Below are positions 8,653 through 17,157 of a stretch of 64,000 bases of DNA, one piece after another; position 1 is the first letter of the stretch, and the number at the start of each line of letters is the position of its first letter. The position numbers and the translations under genes were made by a program. Location of the stretch: positions 62,001 to 126,000 of the forward strand of contig NZ_LMDP01000005.1 in assembly GCF_001425835.1 (NCBI RefSeq), written 5' to 3'. The notes beneath the pieces were generated by a model. That model did no database searches. It saw only the letters and a program-made list of their open reading frames with translations, and was not told the DNA's origin. Source of the DNA: Afipia sp. Root123D2. GTDB taxonomy: Bacteria; Pseudomonadota; Alphaproteobacteria; Rhizobiales; Xanthobacteraceae.

Positions 8653-9779
8653 GGCCGCCCTCCCCCACTGGACGCCGGTGGGACGCCGGGATTGCGAAGC
8701 TGATCAGCCAGACGACGAAATTCAGCGGACTGCGCCCAGGACGCCGCGCGCAAACCGACACGCGCCCGTTGACGCGAGACAAGCTCCTCGCGCCGCGACA
8801 TCGACGCGGGATCGAGCGGATTACGGAATGCAAGGCGCGCCCGGTTGGCCGTTGCGCCGAGCCGATAGCCGGTGGCAGTGGCAATGACCGATCCGATGCG
8901 CGGCGCAAATATAGGGACGCCGCCGGCGATCGCCGCCGCCACGTTGTTGATCTGGCTCAGCAGCAGGATTCCGATGATGGCAAGCAGCACGACCGGGCCG
9001 ATCGTTGCCCAGGTGGCGGATTTGGAATTGGCAACGCCGTTCAGCGTATCGATCGTCTGCTGGATCAGCGAGACATAGAACGCAAGAAACGCATAGACGA
9101 GCACCTGGACCAGGAAATACTGAACCAGTGAACTCATCCAGCCGCTGAAGAACCGCGTCGTAACGCCGAACAGCAGCAGGATGATGAACAGCGGCGCCAA
9201 TGCCAGCAGCAGCCACATGAACATCTTCGACAGCACGATCAGGAAGATTGCGAAGCCGATCAGGATCGCCATCACCACATAGAACACCGCGGCGAAGATA
9301 TAGGGCCCCCAATTGGTGATGCCGGCATTCTGCAGAAACGCCTCGGTCGCGCTGTTGGTGGTGTCCCACATGTTCTGCAACGCCGACTGCACGCCGTTGA
9401 CCGAGTTGAGATTTGCAGACGTTCCGGTGTTGTTGGCGGTCGTGACGGCGCTGAGCAGGGCGTTGCCGATGGCGGAGGGGCCGTCGTTGAGGAGGTTGTA
9501 CGCCAACGTCTGGAAGTCGCCCCACTTCGTGGCCATGGCGTAGATCAGCATCGCGCGGAACAGCCGGAATGCATGGTCGGCGGGGCCGCCGGTCGCGGTG
9601 CCTTGCCAGATGCCCACACCCCAAAAAATCACATAGAGCGTGAGCAGCAGACCGGCGACGCCGGTGGCGCCGCCCGACGTCGCCGCGGTCGCCAGAGCTT
9701 GATAGGCGGTCGAGACATAGTTCTGACCGAGCTGGTCGACCGACTGCAGCAACGTGGTGATGTTGAAGGTGTTGGCCAT
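8649..9779 (-). CDS. virB6: polytopic channel protein VirB6/TrbL
   Basis: The 376-residue protein has several hydrophobic segments in its central two thirds, including GLLLTLYVIFWGVGIW and the family-typical MFMWLLLALAPLFIILLLFG. VirB6 proteins form part of the inner-membrane channel. The ATG at 9779 (MANTFNI) starts just after the lipoprotein gene ends at 9788 and is preferred over an in-frame start further upstream. The C-terminal 70 residues are basic and probably cytoplasmic. Confidence 0.9.
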   Translation of the reverse strand: MANTFNITTLLQSVDQLGQNYVSTAYQALATAATSGGATGVAGLLLTLYVIFWGVGIWQGTATGGPADHAFRLFRAMLIYAMATKWGDFQTLAYNLLNDGPSAIGNALLSAVTTANNTGTSANLNSVNGVQSALQNMWDTTNSATEAFLQNAGITNWGPYIFAAVFYVVMAILIGFAIFLIVLSKMFMWLLLALAPLFIILLLFGVTTRFFSGWMSSLVQYFLVQVLVYAFLAFYVSLIQQTIDTLNGVANSKSATWATIGPVVLLAIIGILLLSQINNVAAAIAGGVPIFAPRIGSVIATATGYRLGATANRARLAFRNPLDPASMSRREELVSRQRARVGLRAASWAQSAEFRRLADQLRNPGVPPASSGGGRP

Positions 9780-9787
9780 CGCCCCTC

Positions 9788-9982
9788 TCAGATCGACCGC
9801 ATCGGGCCGCAACGATCGAGGCGCCGGAAAGCCTCCGGAACGGCCGGCGTTGTCAGATCCGAATAAGCGAGCGGCGTCCCGCCCTCATCGGGAGAGCATG
9901 GCGCTTTCAACGGCTTGTAGGCGCAGCCGCCGAGCACGGCAGCCATCACCGCAACGATGGCGAATGTGGTGATGATCTTCAC
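9788..9982 (-). CDS. virB7: VirB7-like small lipoprotein
   Basis: This 64-residue protein has a lipoprotein signal with lipobox LGGC (Cys at about residue 20), so the mature part is only about 45 residues. Two further cysteines follow. Size, lipobox and position between virB5 and virB6 fit VirB7, the outer-membrane anchor of VirB9; sequence similarity within this family is too weak to prove it by eye. The start is a GTG overlapping the previous stop as GTGA. Confidence 0.65.
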   Translation of the reverse strand: MKIITTFAIVAVMAAVLGGCAYKPLKAPCSPDEGGTPLAYSDLTTPAVPEAFRRLDRCGPMRSI

Positions 9983-10167
9983 GGCGCCGGCGCCTTGGGT
10001 TGGGTGAATGTCATGGCGCGCGACGCGGCGTTTGCCGCGGCATCTTGAGCGCCTCTCGTCCCGGCGCTGACGGCTGGCGCTCGAGCTGGCCCAAGCACGT
10101 AACGGCCGATTGCGATGCCGGCAACGAGCACAAGGAGTACGATAAGGATCAGAGTACGCCTGGACAC
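9979..10167 (-). CDS. small single-pass membrane protein of the secretion operon
   Basis: The 62-residue protein has a basic start (MSRRT), one hydrophobic segment (about residues 5-26) and a short exported tail. The start is GTG with GGAGGACTC just upstream. Its tail contains RAMTFTQ, almost the same as the RAMKFTQQ end of the upstream virB5-like protein, and the DNA there is similar too. Possible roles are entry exclusion (TrbK/EexN-type) or a structural accessory; neither is shown by the sequence. Confidence 0.7.
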   Translation of the reverse strand: MSRRTLILIVLLVLVAGIAIGRYVLGPARAPAVSAGTRGAQDAAANAASRAMTFTQPKAPAP

Positions 10168-10186
10168 GAGTCCTCCAACACGACTG

Positions 10187-10903
10187 TTACTGCTGCGTGA
10201 ATTTCATTGCGCGGGCCGCCGATGACTCGGCGGCGATCCGATCGAGGTTTGCCTGGTTGGCGGCGGCCGCGGCGTTGTTCACAACGCCATTGAGCTCGTT
10301 GATGGTCTGACCGGTCTGAATCTGAACCTGCGTGTTCTGGTCGACGCTGCCTTTGAGATCCTGCGCCTTGCCGATTTGCTGTCCGCCCTGCGTGAAGGCC
10401 GACGATCGCTGCTGCACGGCGCCTTGGGTTGAGTTGATCAATCCCGACAGGGTGGCTGCTACGTTGACCGAGTTCTTGTAGGCGGTATCCGCCGGATGGG
10501 TCTGGCCGCTGATGAGACCGGTGATGGTCTGCACGAGCTGCAGACCGTTGATCAGGGTCGAGACGATGTTCTGCGACGCCGATCCCATGCCGGCGAATGA
10601 CAAAGCCCCGCCCGAGATCACCGAACCGAGCGAAGGCGCCTGCGCCATCGAGAAACCGCCGCCGAGTGCCATCTGGGCCAGCGTCCCCTGTGCTTGCGAG
10701 GATCGATCGCCGGTGACGGCCTGCAAGGTCTTTTGCGTGAACTGAAGGATTTGCTGATCGGCGTTCAGGATTTGCTGGGTACTGGTCGCGATCTGCTGCG
10801 CCTTGGCGAGATTGGCGCTGTCGATCACAGGCACCTGCGCCATTGCCGGCGCAGCGCCGGCAACCGCCAGAGACAGCATGGCGAGCAAGACAATCAAGCG
10901 CAT
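10187..10903 (-). CDS. virB5: VirB5/TrbJ-like exported pilus-associated protein
   Basis: This 238-residue exported protein has a signal peptide ending near AMAQ (about residue 22) and a largely helical, Gln/Ala-rich mature part (QQILNADQQILQFTQKTLQ), as in the VirB5/TrbJ minor pilins that cap the pilus. The ATG at 10903 has GGGAGGCT directly upstream. It ends in RAMKFTQQ, echoed in the next gene. Family placement rests on position, size and helical composition. Confidence 0.75.
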   Translation of the reverse strand: MRLIVLLAMLSLAVAGAAPAMAQVPVIDSANLAKAQQIATSTQQILNADQQILQFTQKTLQAVTGDRSSQAQGTLAQMALGGGFSMAQAPSLGSVISGGALSFAGMGSASQNIVSTLINGLQLVQTITGLISGQTHPADTAYKNSVNVAATLSGLINSTQGAVQQRSSAFTQGGQQIGKAQDLKGSVDQNTQVQIQTGQTINELNGVVNNAAAAANQANLDRIAAESSAARAMKFTQQ

Positions 10904-10913
10904 CGGAGCCTCC

Positions 10914-11810
10914 CTATCGACTGTTTGCAGAAATCGCGCCAAGCGCCGCAGTCACGTCAGCGACGCTCAGTGCCGCGGTCGCGCCGGCGTTGGCGCCGGT
11001 CGCCGCCGTCTGGGCTTGCGCGAGGTAAAAGATGACGTTGCCGTTGCTGTCGACATAGCGCGCACTGACGCACGATGGGTCGGGCGATGATCCGGGTGGT
11101 GTGGTCGAGCAGGCCGTGGGCGGCCGGCAGGGATTGGCGGCCGTTCCCGCGCCGATCATGCCGACGGGGCATGCCGGTCCGGTCGCGGGCTGGGTGCTGG
11201 TCACGGTCGCCCGCATCCCGAGTGCGGCCTGGCTCATGTCGCTGTTGAGAGCAAGATTAAGCGCGTTCAGCGCCGTGACCCACAGATTGGCCGAACCGAT
11301 CGCGCCGTTCCAAACCAGATTGTTCTGAAGACGCGCCGCACTGTTCATGTCGATCGCGGCCATCACCGTCGGCGCGGTCCCGACCTGCTGTGCGGAGGCT
11401 TGGAATGCCGACTGCGCCGCCGTCATCGTCTGACGGCTTGCATCGAGACCGGCGACGACATCGCCGCTCAACTTGAACAGCGTCTGGCTGTTCAGCGTCG
11501 CGCCCTGGGCGCCCGGATCGGGGGTCACAGGCAAATCCGGGCCGTAGGACTGGATCGCCTGGGCGCCGGCGCCGCTCTGCGGCTGCACGGTCGGATCGGT
11601 GACGTTGGCCTTCTTCCCCGTCGTCACCGCACATTTGACGCTGCTATTGGCGTCTTGGCGCTGCGTCGTGACCGGCACGAGCTTCACGGTCGTGCCGGCT
11701 GTCTGCGAACGCTGCGTCAATTGCGCCGCATCGTTGACCGGAATATCCGCCAGCGCGGGCGGCACACTGAACAGGAGTGCTGTTGCTATGATCGCGATCT
11801 GGAGCTTCAT
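10914..11810 (-). CDS. exported protein of unknown function inside the virB operon
   Basis: The 298-residue protein has a clear signal peptide (MKLQIAIIATALLFSVPPALA). The mature part is Ala/Gln/Thr-rich and helical in the middle (SRQTMTAAQSAFQASAQQ). A Cys-rich patch near residues 215-250 (ACPVGMIG, PCRPPTACS) suggests disulfides in the periplasm. It starts inside the end of virB4 (overlap 11807-11810) and is followed by virB5. I do not recognise a family; position suggests a pilus or channel accessory. Confidence 0.8.
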   Translation of the reverse strand: MKLQIAIIATALLFSVPPALADIPVNDAAQLTQRSQTAGTTVKLVPVTTQRQDANSSVKCAVTTGKKANVTDPTVQPQSGAGAQAIQSYGPDLPVTPDPGAQGATLNSQTLFKLSGDVVAGLDASRQTMTAAQSAFQASAQQVGTAPTVMAAIDMNSAARLQNNLVWNGAIGSANLWVTALNALNLALNSDMSQAALGMRATVTSTQPATGPACPVGMIGAGTAANPCRPPTACSTTPPGSSPDPSCVSARYVDSNGNVIFYLAQAQTAATGANAGATAALSVADVTAALGAISANSR

Positions 11811-14218
11811 GCCTGGCTCCTTCCCATAAAGATCGGCAGCCACACCGCCGGGTCGTCACCAACACGCGCGCGCAGCGCGTCGAGTTCGGCAACCGTCTCG
11901 GTGCGCCCGGACAAGACCTTGATCAGATCGGGCATGCTGGCGAGATTGAGCCGCGCCACCACGCTGTCGCGGCCGTGCTTGATCAGGAAGGATCGGCTTT
12001 CCGGCGCCGTGCTGCGGATCCATGCAACCTCGCGCCCCGAGAGGCGGAAGGCTTTCTGGTAACTCTCGTCATCCGCTTTTGGATTGGGGAAGAAGATGTT
12101 GGTGCTGGTCTGTTCGATCAGCGTATTCGATGCTTTGGATCGCACAATGTCCGCGGCCGACTGGGTGCCGAAGCCGACGATGCCGTTCTGCTTGCGGATC
12201 GTCTTGAGCTTGTCCCGAATGAAGAATGCAAACACGTCATCATCGAGCAGGCGCCAGCCCTCATCGAGGAAAATCATCACCGGATCGCCGGTCAGCAACT
12301 CCGCCGTCCTGTGGAAAATGTACATGAGGGCTGCAGTGCGGATCACCGGATCATCGAGCACCCGCGTCATGTCGAAACCGAACACGCTCGACAGCGAGAA
12401 CTGATCCTGCTCATTGTTGAACAGCCAGCCGCGCTGGTCGGAACGCATCCAGCTTTCGAGCCGCGCCAGCAGATCACCCTCGCCGGCGCGGATCCGTCCG
12501 CGCAGCAACGTCGAGAACGCCTTCAGCGTTCGACCCGCTGGCCCGCCGATGAGGGCGGCTGCGATCGCGTTGCGGATCACCTGCTCTTCCGACGCGCTCA
12601 GATCCGAACCGTTCGCGGGGCGCAACATGAAGGCAAAGAGCTGATACAGAAACTCGCGGTTGGGCGCGTTGTCCGGCAGCGACAGAGGATTAAATCCGGT
12701 GGGTTCACCCGGCACCAGCGTCTCGTATTGTCCGCCGAGCGCTCGGATGAAGATCTCAGCGCCGCGATCCTTGTCGACAAACAACAGCTTGGGTCGCGGC
12801 TGCACGCGCTGCGTCTGCGCCGCGATGAAAGACAGGAACACCGTTTTGCCCGAGCCGGTTGGCCCGACCACCGTGAAATTGCCGATGTCGCGGACGTGAT
12901 GATTATAATAGTAGGCGGTCTGCGACGTCGTCTCGAACACCGAGATAGCCGGACCCCAATGATTGCCGTTCGGCCGTCCGCTCGGATAATTGTGCAATGA
13001 GGTGAAGCCGGCGAAGTTCTTCGAGGAGATCACGCCCTTGCGCGCGATGTACTGGAAATTCCCCGGAAGCTGCGCCCAGAACGCCGGCTCGCAATTGAGG
13101 TCCTCGCGCGTCCAGATCACAGACCGATCGGTCAGCGCCGCGCCGACTGCCGTGACCGCGGCTCCCACCTCCGGCAGACTCCGGCCGAGGCACATCACCG
13201 TCATGTGGTGCTCGCCATAGATCGCCTCCGACGCGAGCAGCTCGTCGCGCGCGTCGTCGAGATGCTCGGCGACGATGGAGCCGGCCTCGTCCGACATATC
13301 GACCTGTCGCGATACCCGGTCGATCTGCTTGGCGGCCTCGGGGCGGTCGACGATGGCAAAGGTCTGCGTGGCGATGAACTCGTGGGGAACACGCAAGAGG
13401 TTGTCGAACGAGCCGGGTCCCGTCTGCGCCGGGTATTCGCGGATCGAGACCATGGCGCCGAAGCGGGTATCGTCAGGTCCGGCGCCGCGCATTTCGATCG
13501 CGTTGCGACCGAAAAAGAGCCGCTTCATCGACAGCGCATCTGCGATGTCCATGCGCGGAAGGTGCATCGGGCGCGGAATGCCGCCATTGAGCAATTGCAC
13601 CAGAAACTCGAGCGGTTCGGAAAACCACACGCCCTCGCGGCGCACGACGCCGAGCTGACGCGCGCCGTAGCCGGCGAGATTCTCGCGCACTGCGGTGGCG
13701 GCATCGCGCAACTCAGTTAAGGCGGTCTGCATCGCGACCGACTCGCCGGCTTCGTCCTTGCGGCCGAGCAGCTTGGTCAGCATGACGTCGAACGTCCCGG
13801 CCTGACCCTGCAACGGACGCCGCACGATGGTCAGGTAAATGTCGTTGACGAACATGCGCCGCTGCGACAGTGCCGCGTCGTAGCGCTCGTCGAGCTCGCG
13901 GCACAACGGATTGTCGAAAGTCGAGTCGATCCGTGGCTGCACCTCGCGGCGGATGATGTGGCTGACGAGCGCGAACCGCGAATTGGCCAGCGTGCGGACG
14001 ACATCGTTGCGTCCCAGCAGGCGGGCATTAACCTCGCTCATGTCGGAGGTCTCGAAGGAATACCCGTCGAGCTTCAGAACGGTCAGCACCAGGCCGTCGC
14101 GGGTCTTCATGATGTTATCGTCGACGTGGCGTGTATAGCACACGTGCGAGGCGACTGGCCGCTCGCGCCGTGAGACCGCGCCGAAGGTCAGTTCATCGAG
14201 CAGGGCACGCGCGACCAT
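11807..14218 (-). CDS. virB4: type IV secretion ATPase VirB4
   Basis: This 803-residue inner-membrane-associated ATPase drives pilin mobilisation and is the best conserved part of such systems. It shows the N-terminal CagE/VirB4 domain (about 1-400), Walker A GPTGSGKT near residue 450 and Walker B IFLDEGWRLL near residue 645, with QSAADIVRS following. The ATG at 14218 is preceded by GTGAGGGT and is preferred to a TTG two codons upstream. Confidence 0.94.
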   Translation of the reverse strand: MVARALLDELTFGAVSRRERPVASHVCYTRHVDDNIMKTRDGLVLTVLKLDGYSFETSDMSEVNARLLGRNDVVRTLANSRFALVSHIIRREVQPRIDSTFDNPLCRELDERYDAALSQRRMFVNDIYLTIVRRPLQGQAGTFDVMLTKLLGRKDEAGESVAMQTALTELRDAATAVRENLAGYGARQLGVVRREGVWFSEPLEFLVQLLNGGIPRPMHLPRMDIADALSMKRLFFGRNAIEMRGAGPDDTRFGAMVSIREYPAQTGPGSFDNLLRVPHEFIATQTFAIVDRPEAAKQIDRVSRQVDMSDEAGSIVAEHLDDARDELLASEAIYGEHHMTVMCLGRSLPEVGAAVTAVGAALTDRSVIWTREDLNCEPAFWAQLPGNFQYIARKGVISSKNFAGFTSLHNYPSGRPNGNHWGPAISVFETTSQTAYYYNHHVRDIGNFTVVGPTGSGKTVFLSFIAAQTQRVQPRPKLLFVDKDRGAEIFIRALGGQYETLVPGEPTGFNPLSLPDNAPNREFLYQLFAFMLRPANGSDLSASEEQVIRNAIAAALIGGPAGRTLKAFSTLLRGRIRAGEGDLLARLESWMRSDQRGWLFNNEQDQFSLSSVFGFDMTRVLDDPVIRTAALMYIFHRTAELLTGDPVMIFLDEGWRLLDDDVFAFFIRDKLKTIRKQNGIVGFGTQSAADIVRSKASNTLIEQTSTNIFFPNPKADDESYQKAFRLSGREVAWIRSTAPESRSFLIKHGRDSVVARLNLASMPDLIKVLSGRTETVAELDALRARVGDDPAVWLPIFMGRSQA

Positions 14219-14227
14219 CGCCAACCC

Positions 14228-14524
14228 TCACGCTGAGTAGCTGTCCGCGGCCCAGAAGGCGCGCGAGCGAGGCGGGCATTTGGTGGATTTGACGAAAAGA
14301 ATTTCGAAGATCCGATCGTCGCGCAGCGTCATGACGAAGCCGAACAGATGCAGCGGGATCGCCACCAGCAGCATGAAGAGATTGTGCGTGACGAGGAAGC
14401 AGACGCTCGAAACCACGCCGTTGAACATGAAGTACATGTAGGGCACCCCCATCAGCGTCGGCGCGCGCGTCAATGCCTTGACGAGCGGCGTGATGAGGGG
14501 ATCCTCAAGCTCGTTCTCTGTCAT
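14228..14524 (-). CDS. virB3: type IV secretion protein VirB3
   Basis: The 98-residue membrane protein has two adjacent hydrophobic segments (about residues 27-47 and 48-66) and the VirB3-typical N-terminus with PLITPLVKALTRAPTLMGVP. VirB3 works with VirB4 in pilus biogenesis. Its ATG overlaps the stop of virB2 as ATGA. Confidence 0.9.
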   Translation of the reverse strand: MTENELEDPLITPLVKALTRAPTLMGVPYMYFMFNGVVSSVCFLVTHNLFMLLVAIPLHLFGFVMTLRDDRIFEILFVKSTKCPPRSRAFWAADSYSA

Positions 14525-14823
14525 TGTCCGACCGCCGACTGGAAAAACTGCACGATCTGCGCCGAGCCGAACACGAGCACGATGCCGAAGATGACGCTGC
14601 CCGCAATGCCCCAGGTCAGCCGCCCGGACCAGGCGAAAAATCCGCAAGCGATCACGGCGAGCGTTGCCAGCGCTGTGGCGATCGGCCCGGTGAGGGCCGA
14701 CACCAATTGCGTCAGCGTGGATTGAACAGGTTGAAGCGTGCCGCCGGTCTGCGCGGCCGCGTCCGCGATGCTCGCCGTCAGGAGCGCTCCCGCAAGGGTC
14801 CAGCGCGGTATCGATTTTTTCAT
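14521..14823 (-). CDS. virB2: major pilin VirB2
   Basis: The 100-residue precursor has a long signal sequence ending near DAAAQ (about residue 34), followed by two hydrophobic helices separated by a short basic loop (SGRLTW), the standard VirB2 layout. The ATG at 14823 follows GGAGGATTG and is preferred to a start eight codons upstream that overlaps virB1. Confidence 0.9.
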   Translation of the reverse strand: MKKSIPRWTLAGALLTASIADAAAQTGGTLQPVQSTLTQLVSALTGPIATALATLAVIACGFFAWSGRLTWGIAGSVIFGIVLVFGSAQIVQFFQSAVGQ

Positions 14824-14836
14824 CCAATCCTCCGGT

Positions 14837-15571
14837 TCAGTCGACATGCATAACGAATCCGTCGCTCCAGCCCTTTTGAGGCGTTGCTTTTGGTGCGGGA
14901 GGCGAAGCGGAGGGCGGGGTTTCGGGCTCGATCAGGTCGAGACTGCTCATCCGGTTGCGCGGCTCGGCGTGAGCGCGGCCGCCCGGCGCGGGCCAGACGT
15001 AGAAGTCGTTGATCACCTTGGCGACGAAACGCACCGTCTCGGGAAACGGAGGGACACCATGGCTGTCCTCTACGGCCCCCTCGCCCGCGTTGTAGGCCGC
15101 GAGGATGAAGAGCGGATTGCGGTACTTGTCATGAAGCGCGCGCAGAAAGCGAACGCCGCCGCGGACGTTGTCTGCGGGGTCGCAGAGATCAACCTTGAAA
15201 CGCCGCGCCGTCTCCGGCTTCAACTGCATCAAACCGAATGCGCCCTTGTCGGACAGCGCGACAGAATTGAAGTCACTCTCAGCCTTGGCGACTGACTGCA
15301 CAAAATCCGGATAGAAATTCTCCTCCGTGGCGATACGCACGACCAGAGCGCGTGCCGCTTCCGGCGCCATCGCCTTGGCATCAAGGCAGGGAACGGTTGC
15401 GGCAAAAGCGATATCGATCCGCTCGATCGCGGCCGGAGGCGTATTCAGCGGCAGAATCCGACCCGTCGCATCGATGGCCGCCAGCCTGGGCGGCGGAGAT
15501 GAATCCTGCGCGCTTGCGGTCGCGAACATGGCCAGGACGCCCAATCCGAGCGCTGCGATGCGAATAGACAT
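14837..15571 (-). CDS. virB1: lytic transglycosylase VirB1
   Basis: The 244-residue exported muramidase opens the peptidoglycan for apparatus assembly. It has a signal peptide (about residues 1-22) and an SLT domain with the catalytic-Glu region AKAESDFN, the GAFGLMQLKPETA motif and AAYNAGEGAV. The ATG at 15571 has GGAGGCGGGG upstream; longer in-frame starts would cross the promoter region and lose the signal peptide. It is the first gene of the secretion operon. Confidence 0.92.
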   Translation of the reverse strand: MSIRIAALGLGVLAMFATASAQDSSPPPRLAAIDATGRILPLNTPPAAIERIDIAFAATVPCLDAKAMAPEAARALVVRIATEENFYPDFVQSVAKAESDFNSVALSDKGAFGLMQLKPETARRFKVDLCDPADNVRGGVRFLRALHDKYRNPLFILAAYNAGEGAVEDSHGVPPFPETVRFVAKVINDFYVWPAPGGRAHAEPRNRMSSLDLIEPETPPSASPPAPKATPQKGWSDGFVMHVD

Positions 15572-15599
15572 GCCACCCCGCCTCCACTTTCCAATAGAC

Positions 15600-15627
15600 A
15601 ATATATTGAATGTTGATACTTTGGCAA
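15600..15627 (-). promoter_or_regulatory. candidate sigma-70-type promoter of the virB operon
   Basis: On the minus strand a TTGCCA box (15627-15622) and a TATATT box (15605-15600) are 16 bp apart and end about 28 bp before the virB1 start. The -10 lies inside the motif AGACAATATATTGAATGTT (15596-15614), which recurs with 17 of 19 matches at 18306-18324. The same 100-bp gap must also serve the divergent plus-strand operon. Confidence 0.5.
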
Positions 15628-15671
15628 CTGGATTAAGCCAAGCGTCCCCTGCGCGCACTCCCGGAGGATGG

Positions 15672-16172
15672 ATGAAACGCGGTGCAGTTCTGTGGATGGC
15701 CGTCGGCCTGTGTTGCGCGTCCGGCATCGGCGGGACGGCGCGCGCACAGGATGCGTCGTTCGGATGCAAGGTGCTGCTCTGCGCGGCCGCGAGCGTGCCA
15801 GGCTGGTCGGGCATCCCTTATTGCGTGCCAGTGATGCAGACGTTGTTTCGGCAGTTGGCAAAAGGCGGCGGCTGGCCGTCGTGTCCCGAGGGGAACGCCA
15901 GTGGGGTCGGTTACGAGCCTTATCAGGCCTGTCCCGCCGGGTTGACGCCCGTTCAATCAGCGCCGGACGGTGTCCTCGGTCTGTCCGCAGCGCCGAACGG
16001 CGATCTCTGTGCGGACCTGTCGAAGCCGCAACAAGTTTGTGCGGATGGCGACGGCGGTTGCAGCACCACCTATCCCACGACGGCGCGAGACCCGCGGAGC
16101 GATCCTTATTACGTCGACATCAGTTCGGCGAATGGCAGCCAGCGGTTCTACTTTTCCTTGCGGGGTTACTGA
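15672..16172 (+). CDS. exported Cys-rich protein of unknown function, first gene of the divergent operon
   Basis: The 166-residue protein has a signal peptide (about residues 1-25, ending ARAQ) and about ten cysteines in the mature part (for example FGCKVLLCAAA, PSCPEG, VCADGDGGCS), so it is probably disulfide-bonded in the periplasm. The ATG at 15672 follows GGAGG. It is divergent from virB1 and starts a tightly packed plus-strand operon. I do not recognise a family; the context says transfer-associated. Confidence 0.8.
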   Translation: MKRGAVLWMAVGLCCASGIGGTARAQDASFGCKVLLCAAASVPGWSGIPYCVPVMQTLFRQLAKGGGWPSCPEGNASGVGYEPYQACPAGLTPVQSAPDGVLGLSAAPNGDLCADLSKPQQVCADGDGGCSTTYPTTARDPRSDPYYVDISSANGSQRFYFSLRGY

Positions 16173-16173
16173 C

Positions 16174-16785
16174 ATGGCAAGAGCTGAGGTTTTCGCCGCA
16201 GTCGTGGTTCCGGTGCTGGCATTCAACGCGGCAATCGCAGACCCGGCCGCATCACGATGGTTTCCGGTCCCGGCGAATGCGCTCTATCTGACGGGCGACA
16301 GCTGGTCCGACAATGGTGTCACCTATCGCCTCTATGGCGTCCAATCCTGCCTGCGCGGAACGAACTTCACCAACGCGCACGGTCTCCAGCGCGATTGCGG
16401 CGAGGCCTCCCTTGCCATGCTGGTGGCGCTCACGCGCGACCTGCGACCGCAATGCTATGACGCTGCCGAGCAACCCAAGACCAAGACAATTTTCGTGTTT
16501 TGCGTCTCAAGCCGCACCACTGGTGCGGGCGCGGGATCCCGCATCGATCTCGGCACGGCGCTGGTCGCGACGGGCTTTGCGTTCGCGGCCCTGAAGCCGG
16601 ATGGTCAGCCGGTGCACGCGCCTTATTTCGTCGCCCAGCTCGTGGCGCAACGCGCCAAGGCCGGCCTATGGGCGTTTCCCGATCTGCCCGACCCGAACGC
16701 CATTATCCTGCGTGCGCTGCGCGAGCAAGCGCCGCCAGCTTCGTCTCTTTCGACGACGTCATCCCCGCAAACCACAACACCCTGA
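16174..16785 (+). CDS. exported SNase-like protein with degenerate active site
   Basis: The 203-residue protein has a signal peptide (about residues 1-22) and a staphylococcal-nuclease-like (SNc) fold, seen in VTYRLYGVQSC and the late segment VAQRAKAGLWAFP that matches the family's GLW turn. In active SNases the sequence after RLYGI is D-x-P-E; here it is QSCL, so the catalytic Asp and Glu are missing. It is probably a nucleic-acid-binding or structural relative rather than a nuclease. It starts one base after the previous stop. Confidence 0.75.
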   Translation: MARAEVFAAVVVPVLAFNAAIADPAASRWFPVPANALYLTGDSWSDNGVTYRLYGVQSCLRGTNFTNAHGLQRDCGEASLAMLVALTRDLRPQCYDAAEQPKTKTIFVFCVSSRTTGAGAGSRIDLGTALVATGFAFAALKPDGQPVHAPYFVAQLVAQRAKAGLWAFPDLPDPNAIILRALREQAPPASSLSTTSSPQTTTP

Positions 16786-16818
16786 CATCCAAGCAGCTAC
16801 CCAAGAGGAGGAAGTATC

Positions 16819-17157
16819 ATGAGAACGACAAACCTGTTCATCCTGCGCGGTCGCGTCGGCCAGGCTCCGAAAGCCTTCAACAAGGCCGCCAAGATCAACG
16901 TCGCGACCGATCGGGCCTGGACCGATGGTAAAGGCGAGCGTCGCGAAGAAACCGATTGGGTGACCGTCACCATCCTCAACGAAAAGGTGGCGGAATGGGC
17001 GATCGCCAACGTCGCCAAAGGCGACGCGGTCTATGCGGAATGCCGGGTCGCGGATGGGTCTTACAAGAAGGATGGGGAAACCATCTATACGACCGACATC
17101 ATCGCCAGCGTCTTCCACAAACTCGATCTCGGATCACGCGACGATGCCGCGGCCTAA
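16819..17157 (+). CDS. ssb: single-stranded DNA-binding protein
   Basis: The 112-residue protein is an SSB OB-fold domain (LFILRGRVGQAP, INVATDRAW, ETDWVTVTILNEKVAEWA, GDAVYAECRV). It stops right after the OB-fold and lacks the long linker and acidic DDDIPF-type tail of housekeeping SSB, so it may not recruit the same partners. The start has AGAGGAGGAAG upstream. It sits between two SNase-like genes and overlaps the second by 14 bases. Confidence 0.88.
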   Translation: MRTTNLFILRGRVGQAPKAFNKAAKINVATDRAWTDGKGERREETDWVTVTILNEKVAEWAIANVAKGDAVYAECRVADGSYKKDGETIYTTDIIASVFHKLDLGSRDDAAA

